Shown one piece after another: positions 9,473-17,943 of a stretch of DNA of 64,000 bases (the stretch's first letter is position 1; the number at the start of each line of letters is the position of its first letter). Under the pieces are notes generated by a model, which worked only from the letters and a program-made list of their open reading frames with translations, searched no databases and had not been told where the DNA came from. Origin of the DNA: Thermohalobaculum sp964576075. Lineage in GTDB: Bacteria; Pseudomonadota; Alphaproteobacteria; Rhodobacterales; Rhodobacteraceae. Position numbers and translations under genes: made by a program. Location of the stretch: assembly GCA_964576075.1 (NCBI GenBank), contig CAZNTX010000005.1, forward strand, positions 38,319 through 102,318, given 5' to 3'.

Positions 9473-9952
9473 TCAGCTCCGCCCGGCGCTGTCGAGGAGG
9501 GCGAGGCCCTGGGCGAGGAGCGCCGTCGCCGGGCCCGCCACCTGCCCGCGCGCGAGCTGCACCCCGGCGCCGACGATGAGCGTCACCGCGAGGCCGGAGC
9601 GCAGATCGAGCGTGCCGCCCGAGCGCGTGCCGATCTCGCGGTCGAGCCGCTTCAGCCCCATCTTGGCGGCGACGCCGAGCGGGATCGCCGGGGGCGCTGG
9701 CAGGAGCTTCACCACCCCCTCGGCCTCGAGCGCGGCGAGCACGGCATCGGCCTCGCGGTCGGTCTCGAGGATCACGCTGCCGGTGTTGGGGCGGGCGACG
9801 ACGCGGGCGACCCCGGCCGCCTGGCCGATCCGCTCGGCGAGGGCGGCCATCGCCTCGCGGTCCATCGGCGCGGCGGTGCGCAGGCGCAGCCGCCGCGCGG
9901 TGCGGTGGGCGAGGCGGAGCCGGGCGGGCGCGGGGGCGGGCGGGCCGCTCAT
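9473..9952 (-). CDS. HMA2-domain protein
   Basis: 159 aa. Residues 10-65 form a small ferredoxin-like domain (RLRLAHRTARRLRLRT, later GSVILETD) of the HMA2 type that lacks the CxxC metal-binding pair. The middle is a linker and the C-terminal half has a weakly hydrophobic stretch (LAVTLIVGAGVQLA). The domain is recognisably like the N-terminus of the ATPase at 5291-8329; both end in GSVILE-x-D. The gene starts inside the stop of the upstream DUF5132 gene (4-base overlap), so the pair is a unit. It is convergent with metK, 4 bases apart. The role is unknown; a metal- or lipid-related partner of the ATPase is inference. Confidence 0.7.
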   Translation of the reverse strand: MSGPPAPAPARLRLAHRTARRLRLRTAAPMDREAMAALAERIGQAAGVARVVARPNTGSVILETDREADAVLAALEAEGVVKLLPAPPAIPLGVAAKMGLKRLDREIGTRSGGTLDLRSGLAVTLIVGAGVQLARGQVAGPATALLAQGLALLDSAGRS

Positions 9953-10248
9953 CGGCCCCCGCCGCCCTCGGCGGCCTGTGCCGCGCTCTCGGCGGCGGCG
10001 GCGACCTCCTCCTCGGCGGCCTCGCGCGCGGCCTGGGCCTCGGCCTTCATCTCGGCGACGATGTCCTCCATGTGCTCGTAGGCCTCGGCGCCCGCCTTGC
10101 GGAACTCGTCATAGGCCGTCGCCCCGGTGCGCACGGCCGCGCGCATCAGCGGGCGCCCGGCCCGGCCGACCGCCTGCGCCACGCCCGGCACGAGCATCAG
10201 CCCCCCGACCGCCACCGCGGCCCCGATCAACACCCCTCGCGAAACCAT
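9949..10248 (-). CDS. DUF5132-like small membrane protein
   Basis: 99 aa. An N-terminal hydrophobic segment (residues 3-25, GVLIGAAVAVGGLMLVPGVA) is followed by a conserved-looking amphipathic stretch GRPLMRAAVRTGATAYDEFR and an acidic, Ala/Glu-rich helix. This matches the DUF5132 family, which commonly neighbours HMA2 proteins and P-type ATPases. The ATG at 10248 is chosen because AAAGGACGG lies just upstream; a longer reading from 10308 adds only unlikely residues. It is the first gene of a two-gene leftward unit and diverges from meh. Confidence 0.68.
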   Translation of the reverse strand: MVSRGVLIGAAVAVGGLMLVPGVAQAVGRAGRPLMRAAVRTGATAYDEFRKAGAEAYEHMEDIVAEMKAEAQAAREAAEEEVAAAAESAAQAAEGGGGR

Positions 10249-10345
10249 GCGCCGTCCTTTCGTGTCCGCCCAGTTGCCTTCGCTTCGGCCCTCGCTCCCG
10301 CAAGACACTGACCCCGGGCGGCGCGCCGTTCAAGGCCCGGCGGCG

Positions 10346-10374
10346 TTGACCCCCGGATTTGCCCACCCTATCCC
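10346..10374 (+). promoter_or_regulatory. sigma-70-like promoter for meh-mct
   Basis: TTGACC at 10346-10351 and TATCCC at 10369-10374 are separated by 17 bases, ending 29 bases before the meh start. A strong ribosome site (AGGGGAGG) follows. The match to the housekeeping consensus is good at -35 and moderate at -10. Confidence 0.45.
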
Positions 10375-10403
10375 TGTGAAAAACCGCGACAGGGGAGGCA
10401 TCG

Positions 10404-11255
10404 ATGGAAGGCGCAACCGCGGCCGATTGGGTCGGACGGGTCGAGGAGCGCGAGGGGGCGCTGACCCCCGTCCTCGCGGCGATGATGAAGGCGGCGCTCG
10501 GCCATCCGGCGATGGCGGAGATCGCCGTCGATCCGGGTGCGGCGATGCCCCCGCTCTGGCATTGGGCGGCCTTTCCCGAATTCGTGCCGATCGGCGAGAT
10601 CGGGCGCGACGGGCACCCCCGGCTCGGCCGCTTCCTGCCGCCCGTCGCGCTCGAGCGGCGGATGTGGGCCGGCGGGCGGCTCTCCTTCGAGGGGGGCTTC
10701 GCCGTCGGCGAGACGCTCCGGCGCCGCTCCGAGATCCTGAAGATCGCGGAGAAGGAGGGCTCGACGGGGCGGATGGTCTTCGTCACCGTCGGCCACCGGA
10801 TCGAGGGCGCGGGCGGGCGGATCGAGGAGGAGCAGGACATCGTCTATATCGCCATGCCCGAGGACTACCGCCCGCCGAAGGCGCTCCCCGCCCCGGAGGC
10901 GCCCCTCTTCGACGAGGCCGTCGAGATGTCCGAGGTGCGACTCTTCCGATTCTCCGCCGCCACCTTCAACGCCCACCGCATCCACTACGACCTGCCCTAT
11001 GCCCGCGAGGTGGAGAAATATCCGGGCCTGATCGTGCACGGGCCGATGCAGGCGATGCTGCTGATGGAGGCCGCGACCCGCCATGCCGGGCGGGCGCCGG
11101 CGCGCTTCCGCTTCCGGGGCGTGCATCCGATGTTCGCCCATCACGGGCTGCGGCTTTTGGCGACGGAGGCTGAGGCGGGGCTCGCGCTCTGCACCGCGGC
11201 CGATGCCGCGGCCGGGGGCCATCGCGGCCTCGACGCCGAGATCGGCTGGGCCTGA
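10404..11255 (+). CDS. meh: mesaconyl-C4-CoA hydratase-like (3-methylfumaryl-CoA hydratase)
   Basis: 283 aa double hot-dog fold hydratase. Residues 1-140 form a MaoC/FAS1-like dehydratase N-terminal domain (FLPPVALERRMWAGG). The C-terminal domain has the hydratase signature FNAHRIHYDLPYA followed by YPGLIVHGPMQAMLL. In the 3-hydroxypropionate bicycle Meh hydrates mesaconyl-C4-CoA to citramalyl-CoA, which a lyase (not seen here) splits to acetyl-CoA and pyruvate. The assignment is strengthened by the partner three bases downstream, a mesaconyl-CoA C1-C4 transferase homologue. The start has a clear GGGGAGG ribosome site. Itaconyl-CoA hydratase is the main alternative in the same family. Confidence 0.75.
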   Translation: MEGATAADWVGRVEEREGALTPVLAAMMKAALGHPAMAEIAVDPGAAMPPLWHWAAFPEFVPIGEIGRDGHPRLGRFLPPVALERRMWAGGRLSFEGGFAVGETLRRRSEILKIAEKEGSTGRMVFVTVGHRIEGAGGRIEEEQDIVYIAMPEDYRPPKALPAPEAPLFDEAVEMSEVRLFRFSAATFNAHRIHYDLPYAREVEKYPGLIVHGPMQAMLLMEAATRHAGRAPARFRFRGVHPMFAHHGLRLLATEAEAGLALCTAADAAAGGHRGLDAEIGWA

Positions 11256-11258
11256 GCG

Positions 11259-12482
11259 ATGGCGGGTATTCTCGAGGGCATGCGCGTGGTCGAGGGCTCG
11301 GCCTTCGTCGCGATCCCGCTCGCCGGCATGACGCTCGCGCAGATGGGCGCCGACGTCATCCGCTTCGACCGCCTGCAGGGGGGGCTCGACGCCACCCGCT
11401 GGCCGGTGACCGCCGAGGGCCGCAGCCTCTTCTGGGCCGGGCTCAACAAGGGCAAACGCTCCATCGCGGTGGACATGAAATCCCCCCGCGGGCGCGAGAT
11501 CGTCACCGAGATCGTCACCGCGCCCGGAGAGGAGGCGGGGCTCTTCCTCACCAATCTGCGCGTGCGCGGCTGGATGGACTACGAGACGCTCTCCAAGGCG
11601 AGGCCCGATCTCGTGATGGTCACCCTCCTCGGCGACCGGCACGGGCGGCCGCAGGTGGACTACACCGTCAACCCCGCCATCGGCTTCCCGGACGCGACCG
11701 GGCCGGAGGGGAGCGCCGAGCCGGTGGCCCATGTCCTCCCGGCCTGGGACTGCATCGCGGGGCAGATGGCGGTCTCGGGGCTGCTCGCGGCCGAGCGGCG
11801 GCGGCTGCGCACCGGGCAGGGGCAGTCGGTCGAGCTCACGCTCAAGGACGTGGCCGCGGCCATGCTCGGCAATCTCGGGATCATCGGCGAGGTGGCGGTC
11901 AACGGGGTCGACCGGGCGAAATCGGGCAACTCGCTCTACGGCGCCTACGGGCAGGACTTCGTCTGCGCCGACGGGCGGCGGGTGATGGTGATCGGGCTGA
12001 CCGACCGGCAATGGCGCGGGCTCCTCACCGTCACCGAGACCGCCGAGGCGATGGCCCGCCTCGCCGTGCGTCTCGGCGCCAATTTCGCCGAGGAAGGCGC
12101 GCGCTGGCGCCACCGTCACGAGATCACCCGCATCCTCGCGCCCTGGTTCGCCAATCGCGGGCTCGGCGAGATCGGCCCCGCGCTCGATCAGGCCGGCGTC
12201 ACCTGGTCGGAGTTCCGCAGCTTCGCCCGCGCGCTCGCCGAGGATCCGGACCTCTCGACCGACAACCCGATGTTCTCCGAGATCGCGCAGCCCGGCATCG
12301 GGACCTATCCGGTGCCCGGCACCCCCTTCGCCTTCTCCGCCGAGCCGCGCGAGCCCCCTGCGCCTGCGCCCGCGCTCGGGCAGCACACCGAGGAGATCCT
12401 CGCAGATGTCGCCCGCCTGCCCGAGGGCGAGATCGCCCGGCTCTTCGATGCGGGCGTCGTCGCGGGCCCGCGCCGGGGCTGA
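11259..12482 (+). CDS. mct: mesaconyl-CoA C1-C4 CoA transferase (2-methylfumaryl-CoA isomerase)
   Basis: 407 aa family III CoA-transferase (CaiB/BaiF fold). The N-terminus GMRVVEGSAFVAIPLAGMTL followed by QMGADVIRFD, the stretch WAGLNKGKRSIAVDMKSP, and HVLPAWDCIAGQ with a candidate catalytic Asp match the Mct subgroup. Mct moves CoA within mesaconate from the C1 to the C4 carboxyl. It follows meh by three bases, giving the two-step route mesaconyl-C1-CoA to mesaconyl-C4-CoA to citramalyl-CoA. The stop is three bases from the convergent V-ATPase A gene. In an organism with the ethylmalonyl-CoA pathway this could act as an alternative mesaconyl-CoA exit; that is inference. Confidence 0.78.
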   Translation: MAGILEGMRVVEGSAFVAIPLAGMTLAQMGADVIRFDRLQGGLDATRWPVTAEGRSLFWAGLNKGKRSIAVDMKSPRGREIVTEIVTAPGEEAGLFLTNLRVRGWMDYETLSKARPDLVMVTLLGDRHGRPQVDYTVNPAIGFPDATGPEGSAEPVAHVLPAWDCIAGQMAVSGLLAAERRRLRTGQGQSVELTLKDVAAAMLGNLGIIGEVAVNGVDRAKSGNSLYGAYGQDFVCADGRRVMVIGLTDRQWRGLLTVTETAEAMARLAVRLGANFAEEGARWRHRHEITRILAPWFANRGLGEIGPALDQAGVTWSEFRSFARALAEDPDLSTDNPMFSEIAQPGIGTYPVPGTPFAFSAEPREPPAPAPALGQHTEEILADVARLPEGEIARLFDAGVVAGPRRG

Positions 12483-12485
12483 GGC

Positions 12486-14342
12486 TCAGGCGCGCGCCTC
12501 CTCGGCGGGCGGGCGCATCTCCTCCGCGCCGCCGGGCGCGATCATCGGGACGGAGGCGTCATGCGCCGCGATCTCCGCCTCGAGGCGCGCGGCGTCCGGC
12601 GAGCCGGGGGCGGCGTAGTTGAGGTTGCGGTAGAGCTCGGTCAGCTTGGTGAAGAAGCGCCGCGCCGCCTCCTTGTCCTCGAAGGCGTAGGAGCGGGTGG
12701 CGGCGGCGTGCACCATCTCGAAGCGCGCCTTCTGCCGCTCGAGGGGGGCTGCGGCGTCGACAGCGTCGAAGGCGTCCTGCTGCAGATAGACCATGTCGAG
12801 GAAGAGCGCCGCCTGCCGGGCGACGAAATCCTCGAGCGTCACGCCCTCCTCGCCGGTGACCTGCATCATCTGCGCGATCTCCTCGCCGCGCCGCAAGAGC
12901 GCCTCCATCTCGTCGACCTGCCGGCTCCAGGACGGCCCGAGCCGCTCGGCGAACCAGGGCGCGAGCTGCGCGCGGTAGCGCGACCAGGAGAGCAGCGGAT
13001 CGACCGCGGGGTAGAAGCGCTTGTAGGCCCGGTCCGCCGACAGCCCGAGGAAGCACTTGACCGCTGCCAGCGTCGACTGCGTCACCGGCTCCTCGAAATT
13101 GCCGCCCGCGGGGGAGACGGTGCCGATCATCGTCAGCGCCCCCTCCGAGCCGTCATTGGTGCGGATCGCGCCGGCGCGCTCGTAGACCCCCTTGATCGCG
13201 CTGTCGAGATAGGAGGGGTAGCCCTCCTCGCCGGGGATCTCCTCGAGCCGGCCCGAGGTCTCGCGCATCGCCTGCGCCCAGCGCGAGGTCGAATCGGCGA
13301 TCAGAAGCGCGCGCAGCCCCATCTGCCGATAGTATTCCCCGATGGTGAGCCCGGTGTAGATCGAGGCCTCGCGCGCGGCGACCGGCATCGAGGAGGTGTT
13401 GCAGACGATCACGGTGCGGTCCATCAGCGAGCCGCCGGTGCGCGGATCCTCGATCCGGGGGAAGTCGCGGATGGTCTCCACCACCTCGCCCGCGCGCTCG
13501 CCGCAGGCCACCACGATCACCACGTCCACCTCCGCGTTCTTGGCGATCAGCGTCTGCAGCACCGTCTTGCCCGCGCCGAAGGGGCCGGGGATGCAGGCGG
13601 TCCCGCCCTCGGCCACGGGGAAGAAGGTGTCGATCAGGCGCTGGCTCGTCAGCATCGGGCGGTGGGGATAGAGCCGGGTCGAGGCCTGGCGCGCGAGGAG
13701 GCCGCGGGGCAGAGGGCGGCGCACCGGCCAGTCCTGCGCGAGGGTGAGGGTGCGGGTGGTGCCCCGCGCATCGGTCAGCCGGGCGACGGGGGCGTCGACC
13801 GTCAGGCTGCCGTCGCGGATCCAGGCGATCTCGCAGGGCGCCTCGATGTCGACGGGCACCAGGATCTTGTGGCGGATCACGCCCTCGGGAACCGTGCCGA
13901 TCGCATCGCCCCCGCGCACCCGGTCGCCGGTGCGCCGGCAGGCGGAGAACGACCATTTGCGCTCCGGGTCGAGCCCCGGCGCCTCGACGCCGCGGGGCAA
14001 AAAGACCCCGTGGCCCTGCGCGAGCGTCTCGAGCGGGTTCTGCAGCCCGTCATAGACCTGCCCCAAGAGCCCGGGGCCGAGCCGGACCGAGAGGAGCGCG
14101 CCGGTCTGCTCAACCGGATCGCCGAGGGCGACGCCGAGGGTGCTCTCGTAGACCTGCGCATCCGCCTGGTCTCCGAGCACGCGCAGCACCTCCGCCTTCA
14201 GCCGCTCCCCGGGCGCGCGGGCGGGGCGGATATGCACCACCTCGTTCTTGGCGAGGCTCGTGCGCTCGGGATCGGCGAGGCGGAAGCGGACGATGTCCTC
14301 CTGCACGGCGGTGATATAGGCGGGCGCGCTCGGCTCGCTCAT
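12486..14342 (-). CDS. ntpA: V/A-type ATPase subunit A (catalytic)
   Basis: 618 aa, the usual length. It is the nucleotide-hydrolysing subunit of the V1/A1 head. Seen: an N-terminal beta-barrel, the 'non-homologous' insertion region, the P-loop GPFGAGKTVLQ with Lys259, ACGERAGEVVE, and the arginine-containing SRWAQAMRE segment. It is the last gene of the operon and its ATG overlaps the stop of the C-subunit gene by four bases. Unlike most V-ATPase operons, A is not adjacent to B; the two lie at opposite ends. The organism presumably also has a housekeeping F-type synthase outside the window. Confidence 0.95.
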   Translation of the reverse strand: MSEPSAPAYITAVQEDIVRFRLADPERTSLAKNEVVHIRPARAPGERLKAEVLRVLGDQADAQVYESTLGVALGDPVEQTGALLSVRLGPGLLGQVYDGLQNPLETLAQGHGVFLPRGVEAPGLDPERKWSFSACRRTGDRVRGGDAIGTVPEGVIRHKILVPVDIEAPCEIAWIRDGSLTVDAPVARLTDARGTTRTLTLAQDWPVRRPLPRGLLARQASTRLYPHRPMLTSQRLIDTFFPVAEGGTACIPGPFGAGKTVLQTLIAKNAEVDVVIVVACGERAGEVVETIRDFPRIEDPRTGGSLMDRTVIVCNTSSMPVAAREASIYTGLTIGEYYRQMGLRALLIADSTSRWAQAMRETSGRLEEIPGEEGYPSYLDSAIKGVYERAGAIRTNDGSEGALTMIGTVSPAGGNFEEPVTQSTLAAVKCFLGLSADRAYKRFYPAVDPLLSWSRYRAQLAPWFAERLGPSWSRQVDEMEALLRRGEEIAQMMQVTGEEGVTLEDFVARQAALFLDMVYLQQDAFDAVDAAAPLERQKARFEMVHAAATRSYAFEDKEAARRFFTKLTELYRNLNYAAPGSPDAARLEAEIAAHDASVPMIAPGGAEEMRPPAEEARA

Positions 14343-15022
14343 CGGGGGCGCTCCTCGGGCTCGGCGAGGCCGTCGGCGACGAGCGCGGCGAAGCGCGCCG
14401 CCGCCGCCTCGGCGTCGTAGCGGGTCCAGCGGGTCAGCAGATCGAGGCGCACGGCGTAGAGCGCGACGGCCTCGAAGTCGAAATCGTGCCGGGCGGCGAG
14501 GCGGGCGGCCTGGGTCCAGGCGCGCTCGAGCAGGATGCGCTCGAGCCCCACCGCATCGCCGGCCTCGAGCGCCGTCTTGGCCGGAACGAGCCAGGGCTGC
14601 CCGCGCTCCATCCGGAAATGCGGCGCGTCCCAGGCCGCCGCGACCCGGTCCGCGAGCGGGCGGAGGCCCCAGCGCTCCCCCCGCCGCGGGGCCGCGTGCC
14701 CGGCCTGGCGGCGGCGGAGCGCGGCGACGAGGGTGCGCAAGCCGAGCCTCAGGCGCACGAGCTCCGCGAGCGTCGGGCTCTCGAGCCGCGCGAGCACGGC
14801 CTCGGCGCGGTCGAGCAACGCCGCATCCGAGAGCCCCATCGGCATCCGGCGCCAGGCGAGGAGGCCGGTGACCGAGAGCAGCGTCTCCCGGTCCCGCTCC
14901 ACCAGCATCCCGAGCCGGGCGCGGAACCGGTCCGGATTGATCGGCGGCTCGCGCGCGGCGAGCATCGGCCCGAGGGCCGGCAGGCTCGCGACGAGCGTCG
15001 CATAGGGCGCGTCTGCGAGCAT
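14339..15022 (-). CDS. V-ATPase subunit C-like (DUF2764 family)
   Basis: 227 aa mostly helical protein. The N-terminus YATLVASLPALGPML matches the start of DUF2764 proteins, which occupy the place of subunit C in V-ATPase operons of Chlamydiae, Bacteroidetes and similar groups. It has no signal or membrane segment. It lies between E and A and overlaps both (1 base and 4 bases). Subunit C is the cone that links the rotor ring to the central stalk; functional replacement of canonical C by this family is established by gene context only. The assignment rests on position plus the short N-terminal match. Confidence 0.68.
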   Translation of the reverse strand: MLADAPYATLVASLPALGPMLAAREPPINPDRFRARLGMLVERDRETLLSVTGLLAWRRMPMGLSDAALLDRAEAVLARLESPTLAELVRLRLGLRTLVAALRRRQAGHAAPRRGERWGLRPLADRVAAAWDAPHFRMERGQPWLVPAKTALEAGDAVGLERILLERAWTQAARLAARHDFDFEAVALYAVRLDLLTRWTRYDAEAAAARFAALVADGLAEPEERPR

Positions 15023-15708
15023 CAGCGCACCACGCCCTCGAGCAGCGCCCGGAATCGCGGCTGCAGATGGCGCAGGATCACCTCGGCCACCGCGGCGTCG
15101 GTGAGATCCACCACCACCTCCGAGCCCTCGAGGCGCAGGCGGATGCCCCCCGCCTCGTCCTCCGACACGGCGAAGTCCACCCCCTCGCGCAACAGATCGG
15201 CGGCGACGGAGGCGACGAAATGGGTCAGCGTGCCCTCGGCGAGCGCCTCCGGCGCGCGGCGCAGATCCTCGAGCGCGACGACGCTGCGGGGCAGGGCGAT
15301 CTCCACCGCCTCGGCCGCGTCGAGGCCGGCCTCCTCCCGCGCCCGGCCGGCGACGGCGAGGATCATGCCGCGCAGCACCGCGTCGTCGCGGGTCATCTCG
15401 CCGACGGCGGCGCGCACCTCGCGGGCGAAGCCCTCCGAGAGGCGGGTCTTGAGCTCGAGGACCGCATCGCGCATCGCCACGCGCAGCGCCTCCTCGCCCC
15501 CGCGGCGGAGGCGGTCGGCCTCGGCGCGGGCCTTGGTGCGGGTCTCCTCCGCCTCGCGCTCGGCGGCGGCGAGCGTCGCCGCGGCGCGGCGCTCGGCCTC
15601 GGCGGCGATGCGCTCGGCCTCGGCGCGGCCGGCCTCCACGCCCTCGCGGGTCAGCCGCTCGATGAGCGCCTCGATGCCCGCGGCCGTCTCGCGCGCGCTG
15701 TCGGTCAT
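15022..15708 (-). CDS. ntpE: V/A-type ATPase subunit E (peripheral stalk)
   Basis: 228 aa. The first ~100 residues are an uninterrupted charged coiled coil (AEAERIAAEAERRAAATLAA and onwards). A globular C-terminal domain of the vATP-synt_E type follows, with VDFAVSEDEAGGIRL and VVVDLTDAAVAEVILRHL. E forms the stator with a G/H-type partner, but no separate G/H gene is seen in this operon. It follows subunit K by 22 bases and touches the C-like gene by one base. Confidence 0.85.
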   Translation of the reverse strand: MTDSARETAAGIEALIERLTREGVEAGRAEAERIAAEAERRAAATLAAAEREAEETRTKARAEADRLRRGGEEALRVAMRDAVLELKTRLSEGFAREVRAAVGEMTRDDAVLRGMILAVAGRAREEAGLDAAEAVEIALPRSVVALEDLRRAPEALAEGTLTHFVASVAADLLREGVDFAVSEDEAGGIRLRLEGSEVVVDLTDAAVAEVILRHLQPRFRALLEGVVR

Positions 15709-15730
15709 GGCGTCCCTCCCCGCTCCCGGC

Positions 15731-16177
15731 TCATCCCGGCAGGCTGCCCGCGAGCACCAGCGCGAAGACGAAGGCGAAGACCGCGAAGCCCTCCACGATC
15801 GCCGCCGGCGCGAGGGCGAGGCCGAAGATCTCCGGCTTGTCCTTGAAGGCGGCGATCGCCGAGGCCACCACCCGCCCCTGCAGCGCCCCCGAGATCATCA
15901 GCGCCACCCCCGAGAGCGCGCCGATGGCGAAGAGCCCGCCGCCGTTCTCCGCCGTCACCGGCTGGTTGAGCGAGAACATGATGACGATGCCGTAGATGAT
16001 CTGCGAGGAGGGCATCGCGGCGACGCCGACGAAGCGGCCGTAGCCGCCGTCGGTCTCCATCATCGCGCCGACCGCGGCCTGTCCCGCGAGCGTGCAGCCG
16101 ATCGAGCTGCCGATGGCGCCGAGCCCGAGCGCCCCGTAGATGCCGAGCCAGCCGAGCAGGATGGTCAGTTGGTCCAT
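15731..16177 (-). CDS. ntpK: V-ATPase rotor subunit K (16-kDa, sodium-type ligands)
   Basis: 148 aa with four membrane helices formed from two tandem hairpins (double-length c subunit). The ion-binding glutamate is Glu129 in PAAIVEG. Compared with Enterococcus hirae NtpK, the sodium ligands are present: Ser58-Gln59 in MPSSQIIYG (NtpK Thr64-Gln65), Tyr62 (Tyr68), and Gln100 in ALQGRVVAS (Gln110). The first hairpin lacks its own carboxylate, as expected for this class. The start at 16177 is an ATG overlapping the 3' end of subunit I by 13 bases. Sodium transport is a prediction from these residues. Confidence 0.9.
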   Translation of the reverse strand: MDQLTILLGWLGIYGALGLGAIGSSIGCTLAGQAAVGAMMETDGGYGRFVGVAAMPSSQIIYGIVIMFSLNQPVTAENGGGLFAIGALSGVALMISGALQGRVVASAIAAFKDKPEIFGLALAPAAIVEGFAVFAFVFALVLAGSLPG

Positions 16178-17943
16178 TCGGGCGCCTCCTTCCGCGCGAA
16201 CGCCTTGAACGGGTAGCCCTCCTCCGAGAGCCCCCAGCCGAAGAATTCCAGAACGTTGAGGCGCAGCCCGTGGACCACGCCGCTCAACACCCCGAGCGCC
16301 AGGTTGATCGCATGCCCGAAGATCAGCACGAGCCCCGCGAGCAGGAGCCCGAGCCCCGGCATCCCCGCCTGCACATCCGCCGCGATGGCGTTGAAGGTGG
16401 CGCCGAGAGAGGCGCTCGAGAGGCCGAGGGCGAAGAGGCGCATATAGCTCAGGACATCGCCGAAGAGCCGCGAGACGGAGGCGAGGGAGAGCGCGCCCGA
16501 GGCGATCCCGCGGAGCCACCCGCCCCCGCCCCCGGCGCTCGCCGCGCCGGCGAAGACCGCCGTGAGGCCGATCCCGAGAAGCCCGGCGCCGAGCGTCTCC
16601 GGCCCGAGCCAGAGGAGGAGCCCGCCGAGGCTCGCCCCCGCCCAGCCGATCCGCTCGAGCGCCGCGCCCCGGCTGCGCGCCGCCCAGGCCGCGGCGAGAT
16701 TGGCGAGCGCGATGTGCAGCACGCCGATGACGACGGAGACCGTCATCATCGTCTCGATATCGGCGACGTCGATGACCGCGAGCCGCGCGGCGATCCCCCC
16801 CTCGGGCGGCGCGGCGCCGAAATAGCTCCCCGCGAGGACGCCGTAGACGAGCGCCGTCGCGACGATCGCGGCGAAGACCGGGCGCAGCCGCCGGAGCCGC
16901 GGCTGCGCCCCGAGCCGGCCCCAGGCGGCCAGGAGCCCGAGCCCGAGGAGCGCCGCATAGCCCGCATCCGCCAGGATCATCGCGAAGAACACCGCGAAGG
17001 AGGCGAAGACCACGAGGCTCGGATCCCAGCTCCCATAGGCGGGCGTCATGTAAAAGGTGGTGAGCTCCGAGGCCCCACCGACCCGCTCCGGCGTCTCGAG
17101 GAGCGTCGGCGGGGCGTCCGCGGGGCCGGGCGGGGAGAGCGCGACCGCGAGCCCGCGCGCCAGCGCCCAGGCCTCGAGCTCGCCCGCCCGCGCCGCCGGC
17201 ACCCAGCCGGCCAGCGCGAAGAGGTGCGGGCGGTCGAGCGTCATCCCCGCCGCGGCGCGGCGCGCATCGGCGTCCTCCGCGGCGGCGAGGCGGGCGCCGA
17301 GGGCGAGGCGGTGGCGGGTGAGCTCGGCGAGCTCCGCCTCGGCGCGCTCGATCTCGATCTCGGTCTCCTCGAGATAGCCCTCGAGCGTGGAGAGCGAATG
17401 CGCGCCCGTATGGGTGCGCGGCACGGGCAGGAGATCGGCCGGCGGCTCCTCGCGCGCGAGGACGGCGACGAGGAGCCGGCTCGCCTCGCGCCCGACGACG
17501 GCCCAGGGCAGGGCGATCCGCTCGAGCGCCGGGCGGTGCTTGATCGGCAGCGCGTAGAACCAGAGCCGGTAGCCGCCGGGCGGCTCTTCGGGCAGCTCGA
17601 AATCGCCGAAGGGGGCGAGATCGGCGATGCGTCGGGTGAGGAAATCCCGCCGGTCCCGCGCCTCGCGCAGCCGCGCCTTGTTGGCGAGGATCGCCTCGAC
17701 GGCGGTCTCCGCGTCGAAGGGGCGATCCGCCGGCCAGGGTCGGCGCTTCGCCGGAGCGCTGCGCAGATGCCGCCAGGCCGAGGCCGCGCGCCGGCGCGAG
17801 GCGGCGTCCGGCGGGGCGAGCGGATCGGCCGGGCGCAGCGCGACGAGATGCACGCAGCCGAGCGCCTGCAGCCCTTCCAGGACCGCCGCCTTGTCCTCTG
17901 CCGCGCCGACGAGCGCGAGCCGCATCATCGGCGCGATGGTCAT
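16165..17943 (-). CDS. ntpI: V/A-type ATPase subunit I (membrane stator a-subunit)
   Basis: 592 aa. The N-terminal ~300 residues are cytoplasmic with helical stretches; the C-terminal half has seven to eight membrane segments. The essential arginine facing the rotor is in SYMRLFALGLSSASLGATFN. Subunit I provides the ion half-channels. The ATG at 17943 is chosen since upstream in-frame sequence is the subunit D gene in another frame. The start overlaps the stop of subunit D by four bases. The protein is somewhat shorter than the ~650 aa of many homologues, mainly in the N-terminal domain. Confidence 0.9.
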   Translation of the reverse strand: MTIAPMMRLALVGAAEDKAAVLEGLQALGCVHLVALRPADPLAPPDAASRRRAASAWRHLRSAPAKRRPWPADRPFDAETAVEAILANKARLREARDRRDFLTRRIADLAPFGDFELPEEPPGGYRLWFYALPIKHRPALERIALPWAVVGREASRLLVAVLAREEPPADLLPVPRTHTGAHSLSTLEGYLEETEIEIERAEAELAELTRHRLALGARLAAAEDADARRAAAGMTLDRPHLFALAGWVPAARAGELEAWALARGLAVALSPPGPADAPPTLLETPERVGGASELTTFYMTPAYGSWDPSLVVFASFAVFFAMILADAGYAALLGLGLLAAWGRLGAQPRLRRLRPVFAAIVATALVYGVLAGSYFGAAPPEGGIAARLAVIDVADIETMMTVSVVIGVLHIALANLAAAWAARSRGAALERIGWAGASLGGLLLWLGPETLGAGLLGIGLTAVFAGAASAGGGGGWLRGIASGALSLASVSRLFGDVLSYMRLFALGLSSASLGATFNAIAADVQAGMPGLGLLLAGLVLIFGHAINLALGVLSGVVHGLRLNVLEFFGWGLSEEGYPFKAFARKEAPEWTN

